Positions 18,505 through 27,656 of a stretch of DNA of 45,421 bases are shown piece after piece. Origin of the DNA: Streptomyces sp. 150FB (lineage in GTDB: Bacteria > Actinomycetota > Actinomycetes > Streptomycetales > Streptomycetaceae); assembly GCF_000818195.1 (NCBI RefSeq), contig NZ_JTHL01000001.1, forward strand, positions 3,676,267 to 3,721,687. The letters run 5' to 3'. Under the pieces are notes generated by a model that was not told where the DNA came from, did no database searches, and saw nothing but the letters and a program-made list of their open reading frames with translations. Within the stretch, counting starts at the first letter, position 1; every line of letters starts with the position of its first letter. The translations under genes were made by a program, and so were the position numbers.

Positions 18505-21126
18505 ATGTGCCTTGGCATTCCGGGGCGAGTCGTGGAGATCGTGGACGGGTACGCCGGCCAGCTCGCCCTCGTCGATGTCGAGGGCGCGCGGCGGCGCGTC
18601 AACATCGGCATGCTCGACGCGCCGCCCGCCCCGGACGACTGGGTGCTGCTCCATATGGGCTTCGCCGTGGAGATCATCGACGCGGCCAAGGCGCGCGAGG
18701 CGCTGTCGGGTCTGGAGATGATGGGGCGCGGGCGCCCGGAGCGTATCCGGCGGCGGTACGAGGTGTCCGGCGTCGTCCAGGGCGTGGGGTTCCGCCCGTT
18801 CGTCTATGTCACTGCCTCGGAGCTGGCGCTCACGGGGTCGGTCGTGAACACCGGCGCCGGTGTGATCGCCGAGGTCGAGGGCGAGAGCGACGCCGTCGAG
18901 GAGTTCGGACGGCGGCTGCGCGCCGAGGCCCCGCCGCTCGCGGTGCTGGAAGACGTGCGGGAGAGCGACCGGCCGACCCTGGGCGGTACGGAGTTCACCA
19001 TCGAGGTCTCCAGCGCCGGGGGCCGGGCCCGTACGCTCGTCTCGCCCGACGTCGCGACCTGCGCGGACTGCCTGGCCGAGATGTGCGACCCGGGCGACCG
19101 CCGCTATCGCCACCCCTTCATCACCTGCACCCACTGCGGCCCGCGCTTCACCATCGTCACCGGTATGCCCTACGACAGGGCGGCCACCACCATGGCGGCG
19201 TTCGAGATGTGCGACGCGTGCCGGGCGGAGTACGAGGATCCGCGCGACCGGCGCTTCCACGCCCAGCCGATCGCCTGTCACGCCTGTGGACCGCGGCTCG
19301 AACTGATCCTGGCCGGGACGGACGCGGGGACGGCCGCCGCCCCTGCGAGCGGCGCCGAGGCGCTGCGTGCGGCGCGCGAGATGCTCGCCGAAGGACGCAT
19401 CCTCGCCGTCAAGGGGCTCGGCGGCTACCACCTGATGTGCGACGCCCGTAACCTCGCCGCCGTCGCCGAGCTGCGGCGGCGCAAGCGGCGCGGTGGGAAA
19501 CCCTTCGCCGTGATGGTCTCCGACCTCGGTGTGGCCAGGGAACTCGTGACGATGACCGCCGACGAGGAGGCGCTGCTCACCGGCGCCCGTAAGCCGATCG
19601 TGCTCCTGCCGCGCCGCGCGGGAGCACCGGCCGGAGCACCGGCCGTGGCATCGGCCGTCGCGTCGGCCGTCGCGCCCGGGAACCCCGATCTCGGGGTGAT
19701 GCTCCCCTACACCCCGCTGCACGTCCTGCTCTTCGGGATCGGGGACGATCTGCCGGGGCCCGACGCGCTGGTGGCGACCTCTGCCAACGCGTCCGGTGAG
19801 CCGATCGTGACCGACGACGCCCTCGCCCTGACCGAGTTGGCGCCGCTGGTCGACGGCTGGCTGCGGCACGACCGTACGATCCAGGTGCCGTGCGACGACT
19901 CGGTCAGCCGGTTCGTCGCGGGCGCCGAGCTGCCGATCCGCAGGTCACGCGGGTACGCGCCGCTGCCGCTCGCGCTGCCCTTCGACGTACCGCCGATGCT
20001 CGCAGTCGGCGCCGATCTGAAGAACACCTTCGCGCTGGGCGAGGGCCGGTACGCCTGGCTCAGCCAGCACATCGGCGACATGGACGGCCTGTCCACCGTC
20101 GAGGCGCTGACCCGGACCGAGGAACACCTTGAGCGCCTCACCGGCGTCGAGCCCGCCCAGTTGGTGGGAGACAGGCACCCCGGCTACCGCTCGGCCGGCT
20201 GGGCCCGTACCCATGCGCGCGGACGCGCGGTGCGGACCGTGCAGCACCACCACGCCCATATCGCCTCGGTCATGGGGGAGCACGGGCTCGCCCCCGGCGA
20301 GAGCGTGATCGGGGTCGCCTTCGACGGCACCGGTTACGGCGCCGACGGCGCGGCGTGGGGCGGCGAGGTGCTGATCGCCGGGTACAAGTCCTTCGAGCGG
20401 GCCGCGCATCTCGGGTACGTGCCGCTGGCCGGCGGCGACGCGAGTGTGCTCCGTCCGTACCGGATGGCGCTCGCCCATCTCCACGCGGCCGGGGTCGCCT
20501 GGGACGACGACCTGCCGCCGGTGCGGGCCTGCCCGCCCAAGGAACAGGGCGTGCTGCGCCACCAGTTCGGGACGGGGTTCGGCTGTGTGCCGACGTCCAG
20601 CATGGGACGGCTCTTCGACGCGGTCGCCTCGCTGATCGGGGTCCGGCACCAGGTGGACTACGAGGCGGAGGCGGCCATCGAACTGGAGGGGCTGGCCCGG
20701 TCGGCGGCGCCGGCGGGAGCCGCGGAGTCCGCGGGGCCGGAAGGCGCTGACGGCGGCGCGTACGCCTTCGGTGTGCGACTGCCGGACGAGCGGGGCGACG
20801 TGGAGGCACCCGTGGTCGCCGATCCCGGTCCTGTCATCCGCGCCGTGGTGGCCGATCTGCGCGCGGGTGTCGTCAAGGAAGTGATCGCCGCCCGCTTCCA
20901 CGCCTGCGTCGCCGCGCTCGTCGCCGACCTCGCCGAGATCGCCAGGGGGCGGACCGGCCTCGACGTGGTCGCGCTCGGCGGCGGCGTCTTCCAGAACGCC
21001 GTACTGCTCGGGGCCGGCCAACGCGCCCTGACCGAGCGCGGTTTCACCGTCCTGCGGCCGAGGCTGCTCCCGCCGAACGACGGCGGGATCGCCCTCGGCC
21101 AGCTCCTGATCGCCGCCTCGGGCTGA
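18505..21126 (+). CDS. hypF: HypC-HypF fusion: hydrogenase maturation carbamoyltransferase
   Basis: This protein has 873 residues. Residues 1 to about 78 are a complete HypC domain: MCLGIPGRVVEIVDGY with Cys2, then VLLHMGFAVEIIDAAKA. From about residue 83 a full HypF follows: acylphosphatase (YEVSGVVQGVGFRPF with Arg97), two zinc-finger units (CADCLAEMC, ITCTHCGP, CDACRAEY, ACHACGP), YrdC-like domain (KGLGGYHLMCDA, KRRGGKPFAVMV) and a Kae1-like domain with QHHHAHIASV near 580 and VALGGGVFQNAV near the end. HypF makes the carbamoyl group that becomes cyanide on HypE. No stop or slip is visible at the join. ATG 18505 lies two bases after the protease stop. Confidence 0.93.
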   Translation: MCLGIPGRVVEIVDGYAGQLALVDVEGARRRVNIGMLDAPPAPDDWVLLHMGFAVEIIDAAKAREALSGLEMMGRGRPERIRRRYEVSGVVQGVGFRPFVYVTASELALTGSVVNTGAGVIAEVEGESDAVEEFGRRLRAEAPPLAVLEDVRESDRPTLGGTEFTIEVSSAGGRARTLVSPDVATCADCLAEMCDPGDRRYRHPFITCTHCGPRFTIVTGMPYDRAATTMAAFEMCDACRAEYEDPRDRRFHAQPIACHACGPRLELILAGTDAGTAAAPASGAEALRAAREMLAEGRILAVKGLGGYHLMCDARNLAAVAELRRRKRRGGKPFAVMVSDLGVARELVTMTADEEALLTGARKPIVLLPRRAGAPAGAPAVASAVASAVAPGNPDLGVMLPYTPLHVLLFGIGDDLPGPDALVATSANASGEPIVTDDALALTELAPLVDGWLRHDRTIQVPCDDSVSRFVAGAELPIRRSRGYAPLPLALPFDVPPMLAVGADLKNTFALGEGRYAWLSQHIGDMDGLSTVEALTRTEEHLERLTGVEPAQLVGDRHPGYRSAGWARTHARGRAVRTVQHHHAHIASVMGEHGLAPGESVIGVAFDGTGYGADGAAWGGEVLIAGYKSFERAAHLGYVPLAGGDASVLRPYRMALAHLHAAGVAWDDDLPPVRACPPKEQGVLRHQFGTGFGCVPTSSMGRLFDAVASLIGVRHQVDYEAEAAIELEGLARSAAPAGAAESAGPEGADGGAYAFGVRLPDERGDVEAPVVADPGPVIRAVVADLRAGVVKEVIAARFHACVAALVADLAEIARGRTGLDVVALGGGVFQNAVLLGAGQRALTERGFTVLRPRLLPPNDGGIALGQLLIAASG

Positions 21127-21174
21127 CCGTCCGGGGATGCACCGAGAAGGAACCCGAAAAAAGGAAGAGGGACC

Positions 21175-21489
21175 ATGTGTCTGGCAGTTCCGGGACGTGT
21201 CCTCAGCACCGTCGCAGTCGACGGCACCTTGATGGCCGATGTGGACTTCGGCGGAGTGCGCAAGGAGGTGTGCCTCCAGTACATCCCCGACGTGAGAAAA
21301 GGTGAATACGTCGTCGTGCACGTCGGATTCGCCATCCAGCGGCTCGACGAACGGTCGGCGCTGGAGACACTGGCCAACTTCGAGAAGCTCGGCATCCTGG
21401 AGGAGGAGTTCGGGGACGGGTTCGAGCGCGCGGCCAAGGCCAAGCAGGAAGATCACGCCGACGAGTTGCCCGAAGGAGCCACACGATGA
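21175..21489 (+). CDS. hypC: Free-standing hydrogenase chaperone HypC
   Basis: This 104-residue protein starts [11 protein letters not shown] with the essential Cys2 that carries iron between HypD and the large subunit. It continues with [36 protein letters not shown] and an acidic helical tail. The Shine-Dalgarno AAGGAAGAGGG is strong. It is the second HypC of the locus; the first is fused to HypF. It overlaps hypD by ATGA, consistent with the known HypC-HypD complex. The 48 bases before it have no hairpin that I can see. Confidence 0.94.
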   Translation: MCLAVPGRVLSTVAVDGTLMADVDFGGVRKEVCLQYIPDVRKGEYVVVHVGFAIQRLDERSALETLANFEKLGILEEEFGDGFERAAKAKQEDHADELPEGATR

Positions 21490-22589
21490 AGTACCTCGAC
21501 GAGTTCAGCGACCCCGACCTGGCGAAGAAGCTGATCGACCAGATCCACGCCGCCACCACCCGGCCGTGGGCCATGATGGAGGTCTGCGGCGGTCAGACGC
21601 ATTCGATCATCCGGCACGGCATCGACCAACTGCTGCCCGACGGCGTGGAGATGATCCACGGTCCCGGGTGTCCGGTCTGTGTGACACCGCTGGAGATCAT
21701 CGACCGCGCGCTGGCGATCGCGGCCCGTCCCGGGGTGATCTTCTGCTCCTTCGGGGACATGCTGCGGGTGCCCGGCAGCAGCCAGGACCTGTTCTCCGTC
21801 AAGAGCGCCGGCGGCGATGTGCGGGTGGTGTACTCGCCGCTCGACGCGCTGAAGGTGGCAAGGCAGAACCCGGACAAGGAAGTTGTCTTCTTCGGCATCG
21901 GGTTCGAGACGACGGCGCCCGCCAACGCGATGACCGTCCACCAGGCCAAGCGCCTCGGCGTACGGAACTTCTCCCTGCTGGTGTCGCACGTCCTGGTGCC
22001 GCCCGCGATGGCCGCCATCATGGAGTCGTCCACCTGCCGGGTGCAGGCGTTCCTCGCCGCCGGGCATGTGTGCAGCGTGATGGGCACCTCCGAATACCCG
22101 CCGCTGGCCGAGAAGTACAAGGTGCCGATCGTTGTCACCGGCTTCGAGCCGCTGGACATCCTGGAGGGCGTGCGCCGGACGGTCATCCAACTCGAAGAGG
22201 GGCGCCACGAGTTGGAGAACGCCTATCCGCGCGCCGTACGCGACGAGGGCAACGTCCCCGCCATGGAGATGCTGCGCGACGTCTTCGAGGTGACCGACCG
22301 GACCTGGCGCGGCATCGGGATGATCCCGCTGAGCGGCTGGCGGCTCTCCGAGGCGTACGCGGAGTTCGACGCCGAGCTGCGGTTCGACGTGACCGGCATC
22401 CGGACGGCGGAATCGGCGCTGTGCAGATCGGGCGAGGTGCTCCAGGGGCTGATCAAGCCGCACGAGTGCGCCGCGTTCGGCAAGGAGTGCACGCCGCGCA
22501 ATCCGCTGGGCGCGACGATGGTGTCCTCCGAGGGCGCGTGCGCCGCATACCACACGTATCGACGGCTCGAACTGGTCGGTGCGAAGTGA
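21486..22589 (+). CDS. hypD: Hydrogenase maturation iron-sulfur protein HypD
   Basis: This 367-residue protein holds the Fe(CN)2CO unit together with HypC. Conserved motifs are present: [54 protein letters not shown] and the C-terminal cluster region [25 protein letters not shown], with Cys residues before and after and the last in EGACAAYH. In this sequence the segment is written GATMV rather than GACMV, so the cluster ligands should be the Cys of HECAA, KECTP and EGACA plus an upstream Cys. ATG overlaps the hypC stop; the stop overlaps hypE by GTGA. Confidence 0.95.
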   Translation: MKYLDEFSDPDLAKKLIDQIHAATTRPWAMMEVCGGQTHSIIRHGIDQLLPDGVEMIHGPGCPVCVTPLEIIDRALAIAARPGVIFCSFGDMLRVPGSSQDLFSVKSAGGDVRVVYSPLDALKVARQNPDKEVVFFGIGFETTAPANAMTVHQAKRLGVRNFSLLVSHVLVPPAMAAIMESSTCRVQAFLAAGHVCSVMGTSEYPPLAEKYKVPIVVTGFEPLDILEGVRRTVIQLEEGRHELENAYPRAVRDEGNVPAMEMLRDVFEVTDRTWRGIGMIPLSGWRLSEAYAEFDAELRFDVTGIRTAESALCRSGEVLQGLIKPHECAAFGKECTPRNPLGATMVSSEGACAAYHTYRRLELVGAK

Positions 22590-23707
22590 CCGACCTGACT
22601 CATGCGACTGATGTGACCGACACGGTCCCCGCGACCCGCGCCGCCGGCCTGGCCGGTCTCGACTTCGAGAGCTGGGTCTGTCCGGTGCCGCTGCGGGAGA
22701 CCCCGTCCATCGTGATGGGCCACGGCGGCGGCGGCGCGATGTCCGGTGAACTCGTCGAGCATCTCTTCCTGCCCGCTTACGGCGCCGCCGCGTCGGCCGA
22801 GTTGGGCGATTCGGCGGTACTCACCGTCGGTGAGGGGACCCGGCTCGCCTTCTCCACCGACTCGTTCGTGGTGAAGCCGATGTTCTTCCCCGGCGGGTCG
22901 ATCGGCGATCTGGCGGTGAACGGAACGGTCAACGACCTCGCGATGTCCGGCGCGGCGCCGCTCTTCCTCTCCACCGCCTTCATCCTTCAGGAAGGCACCG
23001 AGCTTTCCCAACTCGGCCGGATCGCGGAGGCGTTGGGTGCCGCTGCGCGGGCCGCCGGCGTACGGCTGGTCACCGGGGACACCAAGGTCGTCGACCGTGA
23101 GAGCGGCGACGGCGTCTACATCAACACCTCCGGCATCGGGGTGATCCCCGACGGCGTCGACATCGGCCCGCGCCGCGCCCGCCCCGGTGACGCCGTGCTG
23201 ATCAGCGGCGACATCGGGGTGCACGGGGTCGCCGTGATGAGCTGCCGGGAAGGCCTGGAGTTCGGCACGACGGTCGAGAGCGACACGGCCCCCCTCCATG
23301 GGCTGGTCGCCGGCATGCTCGCCACCGGCGCCGACGTGCGCGTCCTGCGCGACCCGACCCGAGGCGGGGTCTCGGCGTCGCTCAACGAGATCGCCCGCGC
23401 CTCCGACGTCGGGATCGAGCTGGTGGAGCGGGAGTTGCCGGTGCCCGAGACCGTACGGGACGCGTGCAGCCTGCTCGGGCTCGATCCCCTCCAGGTGGCG
23501 AACGAGGGCAAGCTGCTCGCGATCGTGCCGGAGGAAGCGGCTGACCAGGTGCTGGCCGCCCTCCAGGCCCATCCGCTCGGGCGGGCGGCGCGCAGGATCG
23601 GCACCTGCGTACCCGACCACCGAGGAATGGTCGTCGCCAGGACCGGACTTGGCGGGACCCGGGTGGTCGGCCTCCCCATCGGCGAACAACTACCGAGGAT
23701 CTGCTGA
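22586..23707 (+). CDS. hypE: Hydrogenase maturation carbamoyl dehydratase HypE
   Basis: This 373-residue protein starts at GTG 22586, overlapping hypD. It belongs to the PurM/AIR-synthase fold: [55 protein letters not shown] and [15 protein letters not shown]. The protein ends in PRIC; this C-terminal Cys takes the carbamoyl group from HypF and ATP-dependent dehydration turns it into thiocyanate. The intact PRIC end shows that the gene is complete. The next gene starts directly after the stop. Confidence 0.96.
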   Translation: MTDLTHATDVTDTVPATRAAGLAGLDFESWVCPVPLRETPSIVMGHGGGGAMSGELVEHLFLPAYGAAASAELGDSAVLTVGEGTRLAFSTDSFVVKPMFFPGGSIGDLAVNGTVNDLAMSGAAPLFLSTAFILQEGTELSQLGRIAEALGAAARAAGVRLVTGDTKVVDRESGDGVYINTSGIGVIPDGVDIGPRRARPGDAVLISGDIGVHGVAVMSCREGLEFGTTVESDTAPLHGLVAGMLATGADVRVLRDPTRGGVSASLNEIARASDVGIELVERELPVPETVRDACSLLGLDPLQVANEGKLLAIVPEEAADQVLAALQAHPLGRAARRIGTCVPDHRGMVVARTGLGGTRVVGLPIGEQLPRIC

Positions 23708-24442
23708 GTGAGCGAACAAGGCGCCCTCCTCTTCGCGCGCTACGCCTACCCGCCCAACGAACTGGGTTACTGCGGCCCCGCCGACGCCTCCGCGCTGCTC
23801 ACGGCCGGCACGGCGGACGGCGTCGAGCGCCGGGCCCGGCAGTTTGAGGGCGCCTGGTGCTACCTCGAATTCCTCGCGGAGTCGGCCGGGCTCCCCGACC
23901 CGCTCGACGAGCGGGTGGTCGAGGCGTACTGGATCGGCAGCGACCTCCTGGACCGGGTCGATCCCGCCGCCCTGCTGGACAGGATGCGGGACCGCTTCCG
24001 GGGCCAGCTCGGCGGCACCTGGCGGGAGGCGGGGAGCAGGGCGGTCGCCCACCACAGCTTCCAGGTCTTCGACGTGTACCCGTGGGCCGCGATGCTGCGG
24101 ACGACCGGCAACCCGACGGCCCTGTCGGTGCTCGACCGGTGCCGTATCCGGACGGGCCTGGTCCTCGGGGTCGACGGGGAGTCTGCGACGGTCGAATCCC
24201 GTCCGCTGCGGTGGGACGGGCGGGAGATGGTGCCCGGGGAGCCCGGCCAGGAGTTGGTCCGCTGGTCGACCGGCGGCAGGTCGCTGATCGACGGGGTACG
24301 GCCGGGTGACCGGGTGGCGCTGCACTGGGACTGGGTCTGTGACGTGCTGACCGAGGACCAGGCGGCGCGCGTGGAGTCGCTGGAGGCACGGCAGCGGGCC
24401 GGGGCGGGCGGCCTCGTACCCGCAGCCGCTCCCCCGGCTTGA
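23708..24442 (+). CDS. DUF6390 family protein, end of hydrogenase operon
   Basis: This protein has 244 residues and starts at GTG 23708, directly after the hypE stop. It matches what I recall of DUF6390: LLFARYAYPPNELGYCGPADAS, the ARQFEGAWCYLEFLAES helix, VVEAYWIGSDLL, HHSFQVFDVYPWAAML, LDRCRIRTGLV and VALHWDWVCDVL. It is soluble, with no signal peptide and few Cys. It is the last gene of the operon and found with group 1h hydrogenase loci; its role is unknown. The converging membrane gene ends ten bases away. Confidence 0.8.
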   Translation: MSEQGALLFARYAYPPNELGYCGPADASALLTAGTADGVERRARQFEGAWCYLEFLAESAGLPDPLDERVVEAYWIGSDLLDRVDPAALLDRMRDRFRGQLGGTWREAGSRAVAHHSFQVFDVYPWAAMLRTTGNPTALSVLDRCRIRTGLVLGVDGESATVESRPLRWDGREMVPGEPGQELVRWSTGGRSLIDGVRPGDRVALHWDWVCDVLTEDQAARVESLEARQRAGAGGLVPAAAPPA

Positions 24443-24452
24443 CCGGTCGGGA

Positions 24453-25097
24453 TCAGGCGGACGCGGAGACGGGACCAGAGGGGGAGGCGGAGGCAGAACC
24501 GGCGACGGCGGCGAGGCGGGCCTGCACGCGGGCCGGGTAGCGCGCGGTGAAGACCATCGGGGCGGCGAGGCCGACGACATGGCAGGCGATGGTGAGCCAG
24601 ACCGGTGCGCCGGTCAGGACGCAGACGGCGAGCGCGAGGCCGAGCAGGGTGAACGAACTCGCCCAGGCGGCCGTGATGATGGCGTTGATCCGCAGGAACT
24701 CGGGCCGTTCCCAGTACTCGGGCGGGGTCCGGCGCCGCGCTATCCCGAGCGTGAAGGGCCTGCCCCCGGCGAGGCTCCCCCAGGCGGTCAGTGCGAGCCA
24801 GCCGAAGGACGCGACGTCGTCGTACGTCTTCAGCGGCGACTGCGGGAAGGCGAAGGCGAGGACGGCGAGCCCGGCGAAGTACACCACGGTGCTGACCTCA
24901 AGGACCTGGGCGTCGGCGGGGATTCCGGCTCTGCGGTCCTGGAGCAGCAGAGCGGCACCGGTCAGGAGCGCGGCGACGGCAGCCCAACGCCAGTCCCAGG
25001 ACCCGGCGACCGCGAAAACGATCCAGGGGATGAAGCCACGCAGATAGCTCACGCCGATCTCCTCCACAGGAGCCTGGACACGCACCAGGCTCGACAT
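24453..25097 (-). CDS. Integral membrane protein, function unknown
   Basis: This protein has 214 residues. The start ATG 25097 is preferred over TTG 25121 because a -35/-10 pair places the transcription start at this ATG. About five or six hydrophobic helices are visible: FIPWIVFAVAGSW, AAVAALLTGAALLL, VVYFAGLAVLAFAF, FGWLALTAWGSLAGG, ITAAWASSFTLLGLALAVCVL and LTIACHVVGLAAPMVF. A conserved-looking loop reads PEYWERPEFLRIN. The C-terminus is Ser/Ala-rich. I do not recognise the family with certainty, and no catalytic motif is seen. It converges on the hydrogenase operon. Confidence 0.75.
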   Translation of the reverse strand: MSSLVRVQAPVEEIGVSYLRGFIPWIVFAVAGSWDWRWAAVAALLTGAALLLQDRRAGIPADAQVLEVSTVVYFAGLAVLAFAFPQSPLKTYDDVASFGWLALTAWGSLAGGRPFTLGIARRRTPPEYWERPEFLRINAIITAAWASSFTLLGLALAVCVLTGAPVWLTIACHVVGLAAPMVFTARYPARVQARLAAVAGSASASPSGPVSASA

Positions 25098-25131
25098 GTC
25101 GAAGTTAGAACCTCCGGGCAAGACATGTCAA
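25093..25131 (-). promoter_or_regulatory. Leaderless promoter with a pair of GACATGTC palindromes
   Basis: On the minus strand TTGACA (25131-25126) and TCTAAC (25109-25104) are 16 bases apart and the start ATG 25097 lies six bases on. The perfect palindrome GACATGTC occurs twice, at 25122-25129 over the -35 and at 25093-25100 over the start codon, 29 bases apart. It could bind a dimeric repressor at two sites nearly three helix turns apart. Confidence 0.5.
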
Positions 25132-25155
25132 CAATGGAATGTCGCGGGAACGTAG

Positions 25156-26295
25156 TCAGACGCCGGCCATGTCCAGGAGTTCCAGCCACAGTTCCAGCTC
25201 GGGCGCCTTCGCCTTGTACGAACGGTCGCCCTTGCCGTCCTTGGGGCGGCCGAGGCGGTAGTACTCCACCAGACGCTCTGCCATGCGCACGGTCTCGCCC
25301 GGGAGTTGGTGGCGGATGACCTGGTCCCACGCGTAGCCGGACCGCTGATCGTGCAGTTCGGCGAGGGGGAAGAGCTTCCGGCAGGCCGCCCAGCAGATCA
25401 ACTCGGGTGCGTACGCGATGAGATGGCCGTGCCGCTCACTGCACCGCTTCGGCATGGCGGACAGGGCGTCGCGGGCCGCCCGCCACGCCTCCAGCGCGCG
25501 CATCACACCGACGGGAGCCATCGTGCCGTGGAAGAGGCCCTTGTAGTGCGGGGAGCTGAAATCGCTCCACAGGGCGTCCAACCCCTCCTCCGTGGAAGCG
25601 AGATGGGCGGCGTACGGGCGGGGTGCGACCGACAGACAGGCGAGCGCGCGCGTCACGTCGGCCATGGAGAAGAGCGGTCCGCCCGGCCCCGTCGCCATCC
25701 CCCGGCGCGGGCAGAAGAAGCCGTCCCCCTCCCAGTCGCAGTCCATGAGCCGGACGATGTGGCGGCACCGGATGAGCTTGTCCTGCGCCGTGGACGCGTT
25801 GACGTAGCGCTCGGCGACGTCGTACACGCGGCGCGCCCGCTCGCGCTCAGGACCACAGACGATCTCCAGCCGTACGACGGAGCGGTCGAGGTGCTCGCGC
25901 GACAGTTCCCCCGCGACATGGGCGATGACCTTCAGGCGCTGCATGCCGTCGATGCATTCGGGGCCGATGATGTGCACGAGATCGGCGAACGTGCCCGGTT
26001 CCGTGAAGAGTTCCACCTCGTCGGCGCCGAGGACGATATGGCTCGCGGCGCCGAAGTCCTCGGGCCGCTCCCGCAGCATCCGGGCGAGCCCGTGGTTCTG
26101 CTCGCTGTCGTGGAGGTATCCCCGGCCGGCCCCGAGGTGGCGCGCGGCGTCGGCCGAAGCGGCGAGCGGCGCGAGGTCGGAGGCGCGCACATCGACGGCC
26201 CAGCCACGGGAGAGCTGTGCGACGTGGAGGGGACGGAAGCTGAACACCGGCTCGGCCGACAGAGCCAGCTCGGCGGAGGAGAAATTCGCATGCAT
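25156..26295 (-). CDS. DGQHR/AIPR-like protein, function uncertain
   Basis: This protein has 379 residues if ATG 26295 is the start; a GTG at 26376 would add 27 residues but has weaker context. The region near residue 113 reads GPECIDGMQRLKVIAHV, similar to the DGQHRL/NGxQR loops of DGQHR and AIPR proteins. It is followed by RRVYDVAERYVNASTAQDKLIR, like the N-x-Q-x-K helix of AIPR. Other notable parts are DCDWEGDGFFCPRRGMATG, LWSDFSSPHYKG and a basic SYKAKAPELELWLELLD end. Some family members act in phage defence or DNA modification, but no nuclease motif is visible here. The match is from memory and weak. It is divergent from a MarR gene. Confidence 0.55.
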   Translation of the reverse strand: MHANFSSAELALSAEPVFSFRPLHVAQLSRGWAVDVRASDLAPLAASADAARHLGAGRGYLHDSEQNHGLARMLRERPEDFGAASHIVLGADEVELFTEPGTFADLVHIIGPECIDGMQRLKVIAHVAGELSREHLDRSVVRLEIVCGPERERARRVYDVAERYVNASTAQDKLIRCRHIVRLMDCDWEGDGFFCPRRGMATGPGGPLFSMADVTRALACLSVAPRPYAAHLASTEEGLDALWSDFSSPHYKGLFHGTMAPVGVMRALEAWRAARDALSAMPKRCSERHGHLIAYAPELICWAACRKLFPLAELHDQRSGYAWDQVIRHQLPGETVRMAERLVEYYRLGRPKDGKGDRSYKAKAPELELWLELLDMAGV

Positions 26296-26380
26296 GGCTG
26301 TCCAACGCGTAAGGGGACGAAGCGTGACGGTCCACGAGCCGCCAATGATCAATCCCCGGGAGGAACCGCCCCGCACGACC

Positions 26381-26386
26381 TAAGGT
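26381..26386 (+). promoter_or_regulatory. -10 element, leaderless promoter of the MarR gene at 26394
   Basis: TAAGGT lies seven bases before ATG 26394, matching TAnnnT and the leaderless spacing seen at other genes in the window. The same bases (AAGGTG) could instead serve as a ribosome site. Confidence 0.4.
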
Positions 26387-26393
26387 GAAGACG

Positions 26394-26837
26394 ATGGCTG
26401 ACGACACAGGGCACACGGCCGGCTACGAGCTGCCGCTGCTCCTCTTCGCGGGGTTCCGGTCCCTCATGGACCAGTCGTGCGCCGAGCTGGCGCGGCTCGG
26501 CCATCCCGGCATCCGCCCCCTGTACGGCTTCGCCCTGCGGGCCATCGGCCCCGGCGGCGCGACAGCGGCCGGCATCGCGCGGCGCCTCGGGGTCTCCCAT
26601 CAGGCGGCGGCCAAGGCGGTCGGCCGCCTGGAGTCCCTGGGGTACGTGGAACGCACCGCGGACCCCGCCGACGCCCGCCGCAAACTGGTCCTCCTCACGC
26701 CCAGGGGGCTGGACGCGCTCGACCGTTCAACGGCGGTCTTCGAGCAGGCGCGCGCCGGCTGGGCCTCCGCGCTGGGGGCGGAGCGCCTGCACGCCCTGGA
26801 GTCGGACCTGCGGACGATGGCACCGCCCGGCCGCTGA
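26394..26837 (+). CDS. MarR-family transcriptional regulator
   Basis: This 147-residue protein has a winged-helix pattern: RAIGPGGATAAGIARRLGVSHQAAAKAVGRLESLGYVERT is the helix-turn-helix, and DPADARRKLVLLTPRG is the wing. The N-terminal helix (LPLLLFAGFRSLMDQ) and the C-terminal helix would form the dimer interface. The start is ATG 26394; a GTG three codons earlier is possible. It is divergent from the DGQHR-like gene, with 98 bases between the starts, so it may control that gene. Ligand unknown. Confidence 0.88.
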   Translation: MADDTGHTAGYELPLLLFAGFRSLMDQSCAELARLGHPGIRPLYGFALRAIGPGGATAAGIARRLGVSHQAAAKAVGRLESLGYVERTADPADARRKLVLLTPRGLDALDRSTAVFEQARAGWASALGAERLHALESDLRTMAPPGR

Positions 26838-26908
26838 TCACAGGTGGCAGGAACGGCAAGCGTGGTACGGCAGGCACCGCACCACCCCCCGGAGGCCCCC
26901 CTCGCCGG

Positions 26909-27655
26909 CTACTTCCCCTGGTGTTCGGCGACCAGTTCAGCGATCAGGACGCTGATGTGCGCCTCGGCGGCCGCCTTGTCGATGCCGAGGCCGGTCAGCA
27001 CCCCCGTACCGTCCTCCAACTCCAGGAGCGCGAGAAGCAGATGCTCCGTCCCGACGTAGTTGTGGCCGAGCCGCAGCGCCTCCCGGAAGGTCAGCTCCAG
27101 CGCCTTCTTCGCCGCCGCGTCGAAGGGGATGAGGTCTGCGACCGAGTCGGCGGCGGGCGGCAGGACCGCCGTCGCCGCCTGCCTGACGGCCGCCAACTCC
27201 ACTCCCTGCGCGACGATTTCCTTGGCCGCCAGGCCCTCGGGCTCGGAGAGGAGTCCGAGCACCAGGTGCTCGGGGCGGATCTCGGCGTTGCTCGCCGCGC
27301 GGGCCTCGTTCTGCGCGGACATGACGACGTTGCGGGCCCGGTGCGTGTAGCGGCTGAACCCCTGGTTGGGATCGAGGTCGGGCTGCTGCCCGTCCTTGAT
27401 GACGAAGCGTTTCTGGGCCGCCTGCTTGCTGACGCCCATGCTCTTGCCGATGTCCGTCCAGGAGGCGCCGGAGCGCCTCGCCTGGTCCACGAAGTGGCCG
27501 ATGAGATGGTCGGCGACGTCGCCCAGGTGGTCGGCGGCGAGCATCGCGTCGGTGAGCTGGTCGAGGGCGTCCGTATGGGCCTTCTTGATGGCCTCGATCA
27601 GGTCGTCGAGGCGTACGGGATTGGTCATGCGCGTCGGTTCGGTCGCGTCACTCAT
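26909..27655 (-). CDS. HTH and Clp N-terminal (Clp-N) domain protein
   Basis: This protein has 248 residues. The N-terminal half (about 10-90) ends in a helix-turn-helix WTDIGKSMGVSKQAAQKRF. The C-terminal half (about 100-240) is a double Clp-N repeat: SRYTHRARNVVMSAQNEA, RPEHLVLGLLSEPEG and later GHNYVGTEHLLLALLELEDG. No AAA+ module follows, so it is not a full ClpC. Clp-N repeats bind substrates or adaptors, so this may be a DNA-binding protein whose level or activity answers to proteolysis or heat. The leaderless promoter at 27655 supports the longer start over M10. Confidence 0.85.
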   Translation of the reverse strand: MSDATEPTRMTNPVRLDDLIEAIKKAHTDALDQLTDAMLAADHLGDVADHLIGHFVDQARRSGASWTDIGKSMGVSKQAAQKRFVIKDGQQPDLDPNQGFSRYTHRARNVVMSAQNEARAASNAEIRPEHLVLGLLSEPEGLAAKEIVAQGVELAAVRQAATAVLPPAADSVADLIPFDAAAKKALELTFREALRLGHNYVGTEHLLLALLELEDGTGVLTGLGIDKAAAEAHISVLIAELVAEHQGK

Positions 27656-27656
27656 G

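Noticed and set aside
18715..18765. Frameshift or missed stop joining hypC and hypF
   Set aside because: The frame is continuous with normal codon use through the join, and the linker reads GLEMMGRGRPERIRRRYEV without disruption. A sequencing error cannot be excluded, but nothing points to it.
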